From assembly GCA_937871735.1 (NCBI GenBank), contig CALMOI010000186.1, positions 1-5,442 of the forward strand: a stretch of 5,442 nt of DNA, given 5' to 3'. A program made the translations under genes and the position numbers. Position 1 is the first letter of the stretch. Every line of letters starts with the position of its first letter. Shown here one piece after another: positions 1 to 5,442 of this stretch. The notes under the pieces are model-generated. The model did no database searches, had not been told where the DNA came from, and saw only the letters and a program-made list of their open reading frames with translations. Source of the stretch: an uncultured Comamonadaceae bacterium. Its GTDB lineage: Bacteria; Pseudomonadota; Gammaproteobacteria; Burkholderiales; Burkholderiaceae_C.

Positions 1-4
1 CACC

Positions 5-694
5 TCAAGCACTGTTTTGACGTTTTCCGCGTGACAAATCAATGCCAAGTTGCTTGAGCTTGCGGTACAAGTGCGTGCGTTCCAAGCCGGTTTTTTCAGC
101 CACGCGGGTCATGGAGCCGTTTTCTTGGGCGAGATGAAACTCGAAATAAGCCTTCTCGAATTCGTCGCGGGCCTCACGCAAAGGCAGGCTCAGATCGAAA
201 CTTTGGCGGCCCGGCGTTGGCAGCTCAGGCGGCGTGGTGAGTAAGCCTACGCCACCCGTCATGCTGGACTCCACCGTCAGTTCCGCAGCAGCAGGAGCCG
301 TCGGCAAGCTGTTGAGCGACTTGCGATGCAGGTCACGCGCCAAGCCTTGCTCCACCGCCTTAAGCAGCTTTTGCAAGGTGATCGGCTTTTCCAGAAACGA
401 CTGCGCGCCGATGCGCGTGGCTTCGACTGCGGTGTCCACCGTGGCATGACCGCTCATCATGATCACGGGCATGGTCAACAAACCGCTGGAAGCCCATTCT
501 TTGAGCAGCGTCACGCCGTCGGTGTCGGGCATCCAGATGTCGAGCAGCACCAAGTCTGGCCGATCACGCAGCCGCGCCGCACGAGCTTGCGCGGCGTTTT
601 CGGCCAATTCGACATTGTGGCCTTCGTCATTGAGAATTTCGGACAGCAAATCACGAATGCCCAGTTCATCGTCGACCACCAATATATTTGCCAT
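5..694 (-). CDS. ntrX: NtrX-like response regulator lacking the AAA+ domain (REC + Fis-type HTH)
   Basis: Two-component response regulator of 229 aa, likely phosphorylated by the NtrY kinase encoded just upstream. An N-terminal receiver domain (about residues 2-120) carries the acidic pair D8/D9, phosphoacceptor D52 in LVLLDIWMPDTDG, S81 and K103 in the FLEKP motif, so it looks fully functional. A low-complexity Pro/Thr/Ala linker (about 128-165) leads to a Fis-type helix-turn-helix (about 170-220) with the NtrX-like LPLREARDEFEKAYFEFHL and LERTHLYRKLKQLGI segments. Canonical NtrX is about 450 aa with a central sigma-54 AAA+ ATPase; no Walker A, GAFTGA or other AAA+ motif is present here. It therefore probably binds DNA as a phosphorylation-controlled regulator without sigma-54 remodelling. 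The ATG at 694 is chosen because it opens the receiver fold (MANILVVDDE); the frame is open to 847 but that part overlaps ntrY and looks non-coding. No strong Shine-Dalgarno is visible. The start is 40 nt after the ntrY stop. The family call is firm; the name ntrX rests on context and HTH similarity. Confidence 0.9.
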   Translation of the reverse strand: MANILVVDDELGIRDLLSEILNDEGHNVELAENAAQARAARLRDRPDLVLLDIWMPDTDGVTLLKEWASSGLLTMPVIMMSGHATVDTAVEATRIGAQSFLEKPITLQKLLKAVEQGLARDLHRKSLNSLPTAPAAAELTVESSMTGGVGLLTTPPELPTPGRQSFDLSLPLREARDEFEKAYFEFHLAQENGSMTRVAEKTGLERTHLYRKLKQLGIDLSRGKRQNSA

Positions 695-734
695 GATTGC
701 TGCGTTAATCCCGTGGGTGTGACCGCTGGGCCGA

Positions 735-3041
735 CTAGCTGGCCCGCGTGTTGTCCATAGCGAATGATAACGAGACTTGCGCACCACTGACCACGCCGTC
801 GGCGATACGGTTGGAGATGTCAACGCGCGCGCCGTGTTCGTCGGCAATTTTCTTCACCACCGCCAGCCCCAAGCCGGTGCCTTTGGTCTTGGTGGTGACG
901 TAAGGCTCGAAAGCGCGCTTCAAGATGTGATCGGGAAAGCCCGGCCCGTGGTCAAGCACGCTCAGTCGCACGCGGCCTGAGCTGTCATTCCATTGGGTAC
1001 GGATGATGATGGGCAGCGCGAGACTCGCACCAGCGCTGCGGGCAACGCCCTCGCCTGCGTCTTGGGCGTTTTGCAGCAGGTTGTGAATCACTTGCCGCAG
1101 TTGCTGGGCATCGCCGCGCACCAGCGGGCAAGCGAGATCGAGCTCCGTTTGGATATAGCCCGCGCTGCTGGCATGGGCCTCGGTGCCTTCACCGCCATAC
1201 AGTTGCAGCACGTCTTGCACCAGCGCGTTCAAGTCCAGAGGCTTTAAATCAGCGGCGGGCAGGCGGGCGTAGTCGCGGAACTCGTTGACCAGCCGCTTCA
1301 TGGCATCAACCTGATCGACGATGGTTTTGACTGATTTGGTCAACATGGCCTGCTCAGGCGGCGGCAGCTTGCCGGTGAGCTTCATTTCCAGCCGCTCAGC
1401 CGACAGTTGAATCGGCGTGAGCGGGTTTTTGATTTCATGCGCCAGCCGACGCGCCACTTCGCCCCAAGCTTGCGCCCGCTGCGCCGAGACGATTTCAGAG
1501 ATGTCGTCAAACACCAAGAGCCGTGTGGCATCGGGCAGCAGCGCGCCACGCGCCACCAAGGTGATGGCGTCGTGCGGCAGCCCTTGCGTGAGCGCGTGCG
1601 AGGGATGCAGCGCAAACGACTGCTGCCAGTGATCCAAGCCGTGCTGGTGCTGCTCGCCCTCAAAGGCGGCGAACTCGGCTTGCACGCTGGTGGCAAAACT
1701 GTCCAGACCAGGAATATCCGCCAGCGCTTGGCCTTGGTGCAGCGTCAGCGGCGTGCGCAAAATGCGCGTCGCGCCGGGGTTAGAGGACAACACGACCCAC
1801 TGCGCGTCCAGCACGATCACGCCCGCCGTCAGGTTATCGAGGATGGTTTGCAGGCTGGAGCGGGCTTCATCAAGCTGCGTCATGCTGCGCTCGACAGCAC
1901 CGCGCGCGTCAGCGAGTTGCTGCGTCATGTCGGCAAAAGATCGCGTCAGGCCACGCAATTCGTCTTTGCCTTGCATCACGGGTTTGGGGCTGAGGTCGCC
2001 AGCCGCCACTTGGCGCACGCCTTCGGCCATCAGCAGCAAGGGGCGCGCCAGTTGGTTGCCCAGCACCACGGCCAGCAGCACCGCGCCCAACACCGCCAAA
2101 AACAAGCACAGCGTGAGCGTGCCGATGTACATGCGCCGCAAGCCTTCGCGGCCCAAGGCACGTTCTTGGTACTCGCGGTAAGCCTCTTGCACCGCGACTG
2201 CATTGGCGACCAACGCAGTGGGCAAAACTTGCGTCACCTGCAAATAGCGCGGTTCAGCCAACAAGCCGATGTTGGGCGTGGACACCACGGCCAGCGCCAC
2301 GATGCGCGCTTGACTGCTTGCGCCAGTCGCGGCTTCATCCAAACCCAGCACTTGGGTTTGCAACCGCTGGCTGCGCACCGTGCGCAATTGCTGAAAACTG
2401 GGGCGCGCAGGGTTGATTTGGAAGCGCGACTTGCCCGCGCTGGCCACCAGCGTGCCCGTGGGGCTCCACAAGATCACATCGCTGGCATCAAGTTGGTCGC
2501 GCAAGCGCTCTAAGGCCAAACCCGCCGCCGCATCCGAGGTGCCCGACAACTGATTGGCCGCTGTGCGGGTTTTATTGCCCAAGTCGTTGGCCAAGGCATC
2601 GAAGGTGGCGCGCCCCAAGTTCAACCCAGCGTTGAGCGCGCCTTCCACCTTCACATCAAACCAGCTCTCAATCGAGCGCGACACGAACTGGTACGACACC
2701 ACGTAAATCAGCACGCCCGGCGCAAAGCCGACCAGCGCAAACACCGCCGCCAGCTTGAGCAGCAAGCGGCTGCCAAATTTGCCGCGCCTGAGCCGCGACA
2801 GCATTTGAAACACCGCCCACACAATCACGCCGACCAGCGCGGTGGCAACCACCACGTTCAGCACGAAGAGGCGCACGTAATTGCGCTCGTACAGCTCGCG
2901 GTTGTTGGTGGCCTCGATCAGCAAGAACAGCAAAAACACGCCCAAGACCACCAACGCGATCAAGCCCCAACCCAACACCCAGCGCACCAAACGGGCGGAG
3001 ATATTGCGGTAAGCGGCGCTGGCTGTTGCTGTGGCGCTCAC
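735..3041 (-). CDS. ntrY: NtrY-type membrane sensor histidine kinase
   Basis: Sensor kinase of 768 aa, the usual size for NtrY. Hydrophobic helices lie at about residues 19-43, 55-80, 93-118 and 303-329, with a probable periplasmic sensing region at about 120-300. These are followed by HAMP (about 330-383), a PAS-like segment (about 393-515, LDNLTAGVIVLDAQWVVLSSN), a HisKA domain with H-box H535 in LAHEIKNPLTPIQLSAERL, and a HATPase domain with N-box N658 (NLLQNAQDA), G1 box DHGPGFP (697-703), F-box FEPYVTTK (711-718) and G2 box GTGLGLAVV (721-729). All catalytic motifs are intact. The E536-x-x-N539 motif after the histidine fits a kinase that also dephosphorylates its partner. It starts with GTG at 3041, overlapping the DUF4390 stop by 4 nt (GTGA), so translation is probably coupled; no strong separate Shine-Dalgarno is seen. 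The regulator follows 40 nt after its stop. In studied alphaproteobacteria NtrY/NtrX links to nitrogen and redox control; the signal here is unknown. Confidence 0.95.
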   Translation of the reverse strand: MSATATASAAYRNISARLVRWVLGWGLIALVVLGVFLLFLLIEATNNRELYERNYVRLFVLNVVVATALVGVIVWAVFQMLSRLRRGKFGSRLLLKLAAVFALVGFAPGVLIYVVSYQFVSRSIESWFDVKVEGALNAGLNLGRATFDALANDLGNKTRTAANQLSGTSDAAAGLALERLRDQLDASDVILWSPTGTLVASAGKSRFQINPARPSFQQLRTVRSQRLQTQVLGLDEAATGASSQARIVALAVVSTPNIGLLAEPRYLQVTQVLPTALVANAVAVQEAYREYQERALGREGLRRMYIGTLTLCLFLAVLGAVLLAVVLGNQLARPLLLMAEGVRQVAAGDLSPKPVMQGKDELRGLTRSFADMTQQLADARGAVERSMTQLDEARSSLQTILDNLTAGVIVLDAQWVVLSSNPGATRILRTPLTLHQGQALADIPGLDSFATSVQAEFAAFEGEQHQHGLDHWQQSFALHPSHALTQGLPHDAITLVARGALLPDATRLLVFDDISEIVSAQRAQAWGEVARRLAHEIKNPLTPIQLSAERLEMKLTGKLPPPEQAMLTKSVKTIVDQVDAMKRLVNEFRDYARLPAADLKPLDLNALVQDVLQLYGGEGTEAHASSAGYIQTELDLACPLVRGDAQQLRQVIHNLLQNAQDAGEGVARSAGASLALPIIIRTQWNDSSGRVRLSVLDHGPGFPDHILKRAFEPYVTTKTKGTGLGLAVVKKIADEHGARVDISNRIADGVVSGAQVSLSFAMDNTRAS

Positions 3042-3733
3042 TTGCCAGACTCAGAGCGGATGCGCAGCTTGCGCGAGGCGACCAAATTCCAGTCGGACTG
3101 CCCCACCACGCCCATTTGGAAAGGCCGGGGCAGCTGCGACACATCGAGCCGGAAACGAAAATCCACGGTGTGCTTGGACTCCGTATCCAGCACATTGCTG
3201 TCGGCAATTTTCCATTGGCTCAGGCGCTGCACGGCTTGCAAAGCCTCGGACAAACTGTCGAAGTGCTGGCTGATGCTCACGCCCAAACCCGTGTTGGTCA
3301 GCGGCTCGCTGGACTGGTTCAAGCGCCAGCGCCGCGTCAAAGGCTGGTAGGCCAGACGCAGATAACGGCGACGGCTGGCCATGCTGCGGTCTGACCAGTA
3401 CCAACGCTCTTGCAGCACGTCAGCTTCGGCGACAAAAAACAGCGCCAAGCCTTTGGAAAGCGCATCTTCCACGCTGGGCGGCAGTTCCAGCCGCATTTGC
3501 GCGCTGAGGTAGACACCGTCATCGGTGCGTTCGGCGCGCAGTTGGGTGATCTCCAGCGGCGCGCCCTCGGCATGAGCTTGAGCGGGCAGCAGCAGCGCCC
3601 CAACCAGCGCCCACGCCCACGTCAACGCCACCCAACACCGCACCCAAGCGTCAGCGCGCTGATTGCGGCGGACGTGGGTCAAGGTGGGCTTAAGCGGCGC
3701 GTTTTTCCAACAGGGCGTAGAAGAATCCGTCAT
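3038..3733 (-). CDS. DUF4390 exported protein
   Basis: Protein of 231 aa (chosen start) resembling the DUF4390 family, found between rsmB and ntrY in Burkholderiales; its function is not known. A basic stretch (HVRRNQR) precedes a hydrophobic core (about residues 33-50) and an AQAHA signal peptidase I-type site, with cleavage predicted after residue 55 before EGAPLEITQLRAERTDDGVY. The mature part, about 176 aa, has no further membrane helix and looks rich in beta strands; recognisable segments are LFFVAEADVLQERWYWSD, RRYLRLAYQPLTRRW and RPFQMGVVGQSDWNL. It is likely periplasmic. The ATG at 3733 is preferred because AGGTGA precedes it, but this overlaps rsmB by 44 nt and gives a long n-region. 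An ATG at 3766 lacks a Shine-Dalgarno, and later TTG (3682) or GTG (3643) starts would give a more normal signal peptide. Its stop overlaps the ntrY start by 4 nt, which suggests a shared job with the NtrY sensor, though this is inference. Confidence 0.85.
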   Translation of the reverse strand: MTDSSTPCWKNAPLKPTLTHVRRNQRADAWVRCWVALTWAWALVGALLLPAQAHAEGAPLEITQLRAERTDDGVYLSAQMRLELPPSVEDALSKGLALFFVAEADVLQERWYWSDRSMASRRRYLRLAYQPLTRRWRLNQSSEPLTNTGLGVSISQHFDSLSEALQAVQRLSQWKIADSNVLDTESKHTVDFRFRLDVSQLPRPFQMGVVGQSDWNLVASRKLRIRSESGK

Positions 3734-5018
3734 GGTCACCTGATGGATTGTCTGAGACTGCGCCATGCAGCGTGGTTTGTTGGGGTATCAAATGCCCTGG
3801 CGAGGCGCGCAATAGCGCATCGGTGTGGCGCGCAAGAAACGCTTGCACCTGCGCGCTGCCTTCTGCGCGGAACACCGAGCACGTGCAATACAGCAATCGA
3901 CCGCCCGGTTGCAGCAACGGCCACAGCGTGCGCAGCAGCCGCGCTTGGATTTCGGCAAGCTGGGCGATGTCGGTTTCGCGGCGCAACCAGCGCACGTCCG
4001 GGTGGCGGCGCACGATGCCCGAGGCGGTGCAGGGCGCATCCAGCAAGATCGCGTCAAAGGGCTGGCCGTCCCACCATGCGGCGGTTTGAGCGGCATCAGC
4101 GGCCAGCACTTGGGCGCTGGCTTGCACACGTTCTAGGTTCTGGCGGATGCGCTCGCAGCGCACGGGGTCAATGTCCAGCGCCGTGACGTGCGCGTTCGGG
4201 GCCAGCTCCAACAGATGCGCGGTTTTGCCACCGGGCGCGGCGCAAGCGTCCAAGATGCGCAGCGGGCGCTGGGCGGGCTGGGGCAAATCGGCCAACAGCA
4301 GTGGCGCGGCCAGTTGCGCGCCCGCGTCTTGCACCGACACCGCACCTTCAGCGAAACCGGGAATCTCTTGCACCGGCGTGGGTCGGGCCAGCACCACACC
4401 GGTCTGCCCCAAAGCGCTGGCGGCGATGCCCGCATCGGCCAAGGTGCGCAGGTAATCAGGCACGGTGGAACGCTGCGCATTCACCCGCAGCGCCATCGGC
4501 GGCGGCACGGCGCTGGCGCGCAAGATGGCCTCCCAGTGCTGCGGATGGTCGTTTTTCAAGCGCTGAATCCACCAGCGCGGATGGTTCCACTGCGCCACCG
4601 CGTCGCGCTCGGTCACGGCCAGCAGCGCCTCGCGTTCCCGCAAAAATCGCCGCAAACAGGCGTTGATGAAGGTGGCTTGGGGACGGGTTTCGGGCTGGCG
4701 CTTGGCCGCTTCCACCGCTTGATCGACCAAGGTAAAGGCTTCGTAGGGCGCATCTTCGGCGCGCCAAATCAAGGCCAGCGCCACGCACAGCAGCGCTTCA
4801 GCGGACTCGGGCGGGGCGCGGCGCGCCAGTTGCTGGCGCAGCGCCTGCGCCCGGCCCAGCACGCGCAGCACATGAAACGACAGCGCCTGCACGCCAGGAC
4901 GCAGTTCGCGCGGGATGCGCTCCAGCACAGCGGTCAGCGAGCGACCTGCGCGCACCTCGCTCAGCACTTGCGCGGTGGCTTGCAACTGCCGCCACAAAGG
5001 AATTTGCACAGGAGTCAA
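3690..5018 (-). CDS. rsmB: 16S rRNA (cytosine-967-C5) methyltransferase RsmB
   Basis: SAM-dependent methyltransferase that places m5C967 in 16S rRNA (E. coli numbering), also called Sun or Fmu. In the 442-aa form, an N-terminal NusB-like RNA-binding domain (about residues 7-150, PLWRQLQATAQVL to FINACLRRFLRE) precedes a Rossmann-fold methyltransferase domain. Visible motifs are SAM-binding DACAAPGGKT (257-266), ALDIDPVRCERI with the ribose-binding acidic residues (280-291), motif IV LDAPCTASGIVRRHPDV with C330, motif VI LYCTCSVF with the expected nucleophile C380, and the C-terminal DGFFYA. Both conserved cysteines of the family are present. E. coli RsmB is 429 aa, so the length fits. The start is TTG at 5018, preceded by GGAG with a 6-nt spacer and lying just after the rpoC terminator. 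The frame stays open to a TTG at 5093, but that extension would be encoded by the terminator hairpin and adds sequence before the expected N-terminus. There is no ATG in the N-terminal part. The 3' end overlaps the DUF4390 gene by 44 nt. Confidence 0.95.
   Translation of the reverse strand: MTPVQIPLWRQLQATAQVLSEVRAGRSLTAVLERIPRELRPGVQALSFHVLRVLGRAQALRQQLARRAPPESAEALLCVALALIWRAEDAPYEAFTLVDQAVEAAKRQPETRPQATFINACLRRFLREREALLAVTERDAVAQWNHPRWWIQRLKNDHPQHWEAILRASAVPPPMALRVNAQRSTVPDYLRTLADAGIAASALGQTGVVLARPTPVQEIPGFAEGAVSVQDAGAQLAAPLLLADLPQPAQRPLRILDACAAPGGKTAHLLELAPNAHVTALDIDPVRCERIRQNLERVQASAQVLAADAAQTAAWWDGQPFDAILLDAPCTASGIVRRHPDVRWLRRETDIAQLAEIQARLLRTLWPLLQPGGRLLYCTCSVFRAEGSAQVQAFLARHTDALLRASPGHLIPQQTTLHGAVSDNPSGDHDGFFYALLEKRAA
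3736..3741 (-). promoter_or_regulatory. Ribosome binding site for the DUF4390 gene, inside rsmB
   Basis: AGGTGACC directly precedes ATG 3733 on the minus strand and matches the anti-Shine-Dalgarno complement AGGTGATC at all but one position; AGG is 5 nt from the ATG. It lies within the 3' end of rsmB. The upstream ATG at 3766 has no comparable site. Support is moderate, because the resulting signal peptide n-region is unusually long. Confidence 0.5.
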
Positions 5019-5024
5019 AGGGGT

Positions 5025-5028
5025 CTCC
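5025..5028 (-). promoter_or_regulatory. Ribosome binding site deciding the rsmB start
   Basis: GGAG on the minus strand, 6 nt before the TTG at 5018. It is the clearest Shine-Dalgarno near the N-terminus of rsmB and lies downstream of the terminator. It supports TTG 5018 over the more upstream TTG at 5093, which has only CCGGCT before it. Confidence 0.65.
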
Positions 5029-5036
5029 AAACCATG

Positions 5037-5073
5037 AAAAAAGCCCAAAGTCAGCCGAGGCCAAACTTTGGGC
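5037..5073 (-). terminator. Rho-independent terminator after rpoC
   Basis: On the minus strand GCCCAAAGT (5073-5065) pairs perfectly with ACTTTGGGC (5051-5043), a 9-bp stem around a 13-nt loop that can form a few further GC pairs inside. It is followed at once by six T (5042-5037). The direction matches rpoC, whose stop lies 52 nt upstream. The T-tract ends 8 nt before the rsmB Shine-Dalgarno and 18 nt before its TTG start, so the hairpin is also in the rsmB leader. Confidence 0.85.
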
Positions 5074-5078
5074 ACTTG

Positions 5079-5104
5079 CTCCACCCGCTGCAAAGCCGGT
5101 GGAG
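5079..5104 (-). other. Hairpin just upstream of the rpoC terminator
   Basis: On the minus strand CTCCACC (5104-5098) pairs perfectly with GGTGGAG (5085-5079) across a 12-nt loop, in which two further GC pairs can form beyond a G-G mismatch. It lies 21 nt after the rpoC stop and 5 nt before the terminator stem. There is no T-tract after it, so it is not a terminator itself. It may protect the rpoC 3' end or influence folding of the next hairpin; its role is unknown. Confidence 0.5.
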
Positions 5105-5125
5105 TCTCAGAGGCACGCAGGCCGC

Positions 5126-5442
5126 TTAGTCAGCAGACACGTCGTCGGTGCCCACTTCGGTCAAGTCGTGCGACTCGGCCAGTTCGGCAGCTTCGGCTTC
5201 GGCGATGGCGCGGCGCTCGGCGTCGTCCATTTCGTCCTTGGCTTTGCGCGCTTGGTGGTAAGCCAAGCCGGTACCGGCAGGAATCAAGCGACCGACGATC
5301 ACGTTTTCCTTCAGGCCGCGCAGCTCGTCCTTCTTGCCCATGATGGCCGCTTCGGTCAGCACGCGGGTGGTTTCCTGGAAGGAAGCCGCCGAGATGAACG
5401 AGTCGGTCGACAGCGAGGCCTTGGTGATGCCCAGCAGCACGT
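5126..5442 (-). CDS. rpoC: RNA polymerase beta' subunit, C-terminal end (partial)
   Basis: Last 104 codons of rpoC; the gene continues beyond the right edge. The segment VLLGITKASLSTDSFISAAS, then FQETTRVLTEAA, DELRGLKENVIVGRL and IPAGTG is the highly conserved beta' C-terminal region that lies near the omega subunit in the assembled polymerase. The first complete codon in the window is GTG (Val), an internal residue and not a start. After YHQARKAKDEM the tail becomes acidic and alanine-rich (AERRAIAEAEAAELAES to TDDVSAD), which is the variable part of the protein in proteobacteria. It ends with TAA at 5128-5126. A rho-independent terminator follows about 50 nt downstream. In this phylum rpoC normally ends the rplJL-rpoBC transcription unit; the upstream members are outside the window. 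Confidence 0.98.
   Translation of the reverse strand, partial: VLLGITKASLSTDSFISAASFQETTRVLTEAAIMGKKDELRGLKENVIVGRLIPAGTGLAYHQARKAKDEMDDAERRAIAEAEAAELAESHDLTEVGTDDVSAD

Noticed and set aside
5..694. The short regulator as a pseudogene or deletion remnant of ntrX.
   Set aside because: The frame is intact from ATG to TGA, all receiver phosphorylation residues and the HTH are preserved, and the linker is smooth with no stop or frameshift.
728..745. Small inverted repeat GGGCC/GGCCC around the ntrY stop, considered as a terminator between ntrY and the regulator.
   Set aside because: The stem is only 5 bp with an 8-nt loop and no T-tract follows on the minus strand. The genes are 40 nt apart and probably co-transcribed.
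695..847. N-terminal extension of the response regulator frame back to 847.
   Set aside because: It overlaps the ntrY 3' end, has no receiver-like sequence, and the receiver fold begins exactly at the ATG at 694 (MANILVVDDE).
1407..2513. Open frame of 368 codons on the plus strand opposite ntrY.
   Set aside because: It is antisense to a well-supported kinase, has a Gln/His/Arg-rich composition typical of shadow frames in GC-rich DNA, and shows no recognisable domain.
4188..5129. Open frame of 313 codons on the plus strand opposite rsmB.
   Set aside because: It is a shadow of rsmB with the same Gln/Arg/His/Gly bias, it crosses the terminator, and no motif is visible.
1..5442. Searched by eye for insertion sequences, tRNA genes, CRISPR-like repeats and long direct repeats.
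   Set aside because: None seen; the window is filled by five ordinary chromosomal genes on one strand with uniform composition.

Overview
The window is a compact, GC-rich, wholly minus-strand stretch of a betaproteobacterial chromosome. The protein sequences and gene set point to Burkholderiales, probably a Comamonadaceae-like lineage; genus cannot be read from this. Read in the direction of transcription (right to left), the order is: 3' end of rpoC (running off the right edge) - intrinsic terminator - rsmB - DUF4390 exported protein - ntrY sensor kinase - short ntrX-type response regulator. Nearly every base is coding. No mobile elements, RNA genes, CRISPR arrays or long repeats were seen, and no gene-free stretch exceeds about 110 bases.

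Right edge (about 5019-5442): the last 104 codons of RNA polymerase beta' are followed by two consecutive hairpins. The second is a clear rho-independent terminator: a 9-bp perfect stem followed by six T on the minus strand. The rsmB reading frame is open back through this terminator, but the best start is a TTG with a GGAG Shine-Dalgarno just downstream of it.

Centre and left (5-5018): four genes sit almost end to end. rsmB overlaps the DUF4390 gene by 44 nt (with the chosen start), the DUF4390 gene overlaps ntrY by 4 nt (GTGA), and 40 nt separate ntrY from the regulator. This looks like one operon. RsmB methylates 16S rRNA. The DUF4390 protein has a signal peptide and is probably periplasmic. 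NtrY is a four-helix membrane histidine kinase with HAMP, PAS, HisKA and HATPase regions, and the last gene encodes its likely cognate regulator.

The main oddity is the regulator. It has an intact NtrX-like receiver and an NtrX-like Fis-type DNA-binding end, but it is only 229 aa and entirely lacks the AAA+ sigma-54 activator domain that usually lies between them. The second point of interest is that the terminator lies so close to the rsmB start that any mRNA carrying the normal start must cross it, which suggests read-through or attenuation. No wholly new system was found; the rest is ordinary core-genome content.
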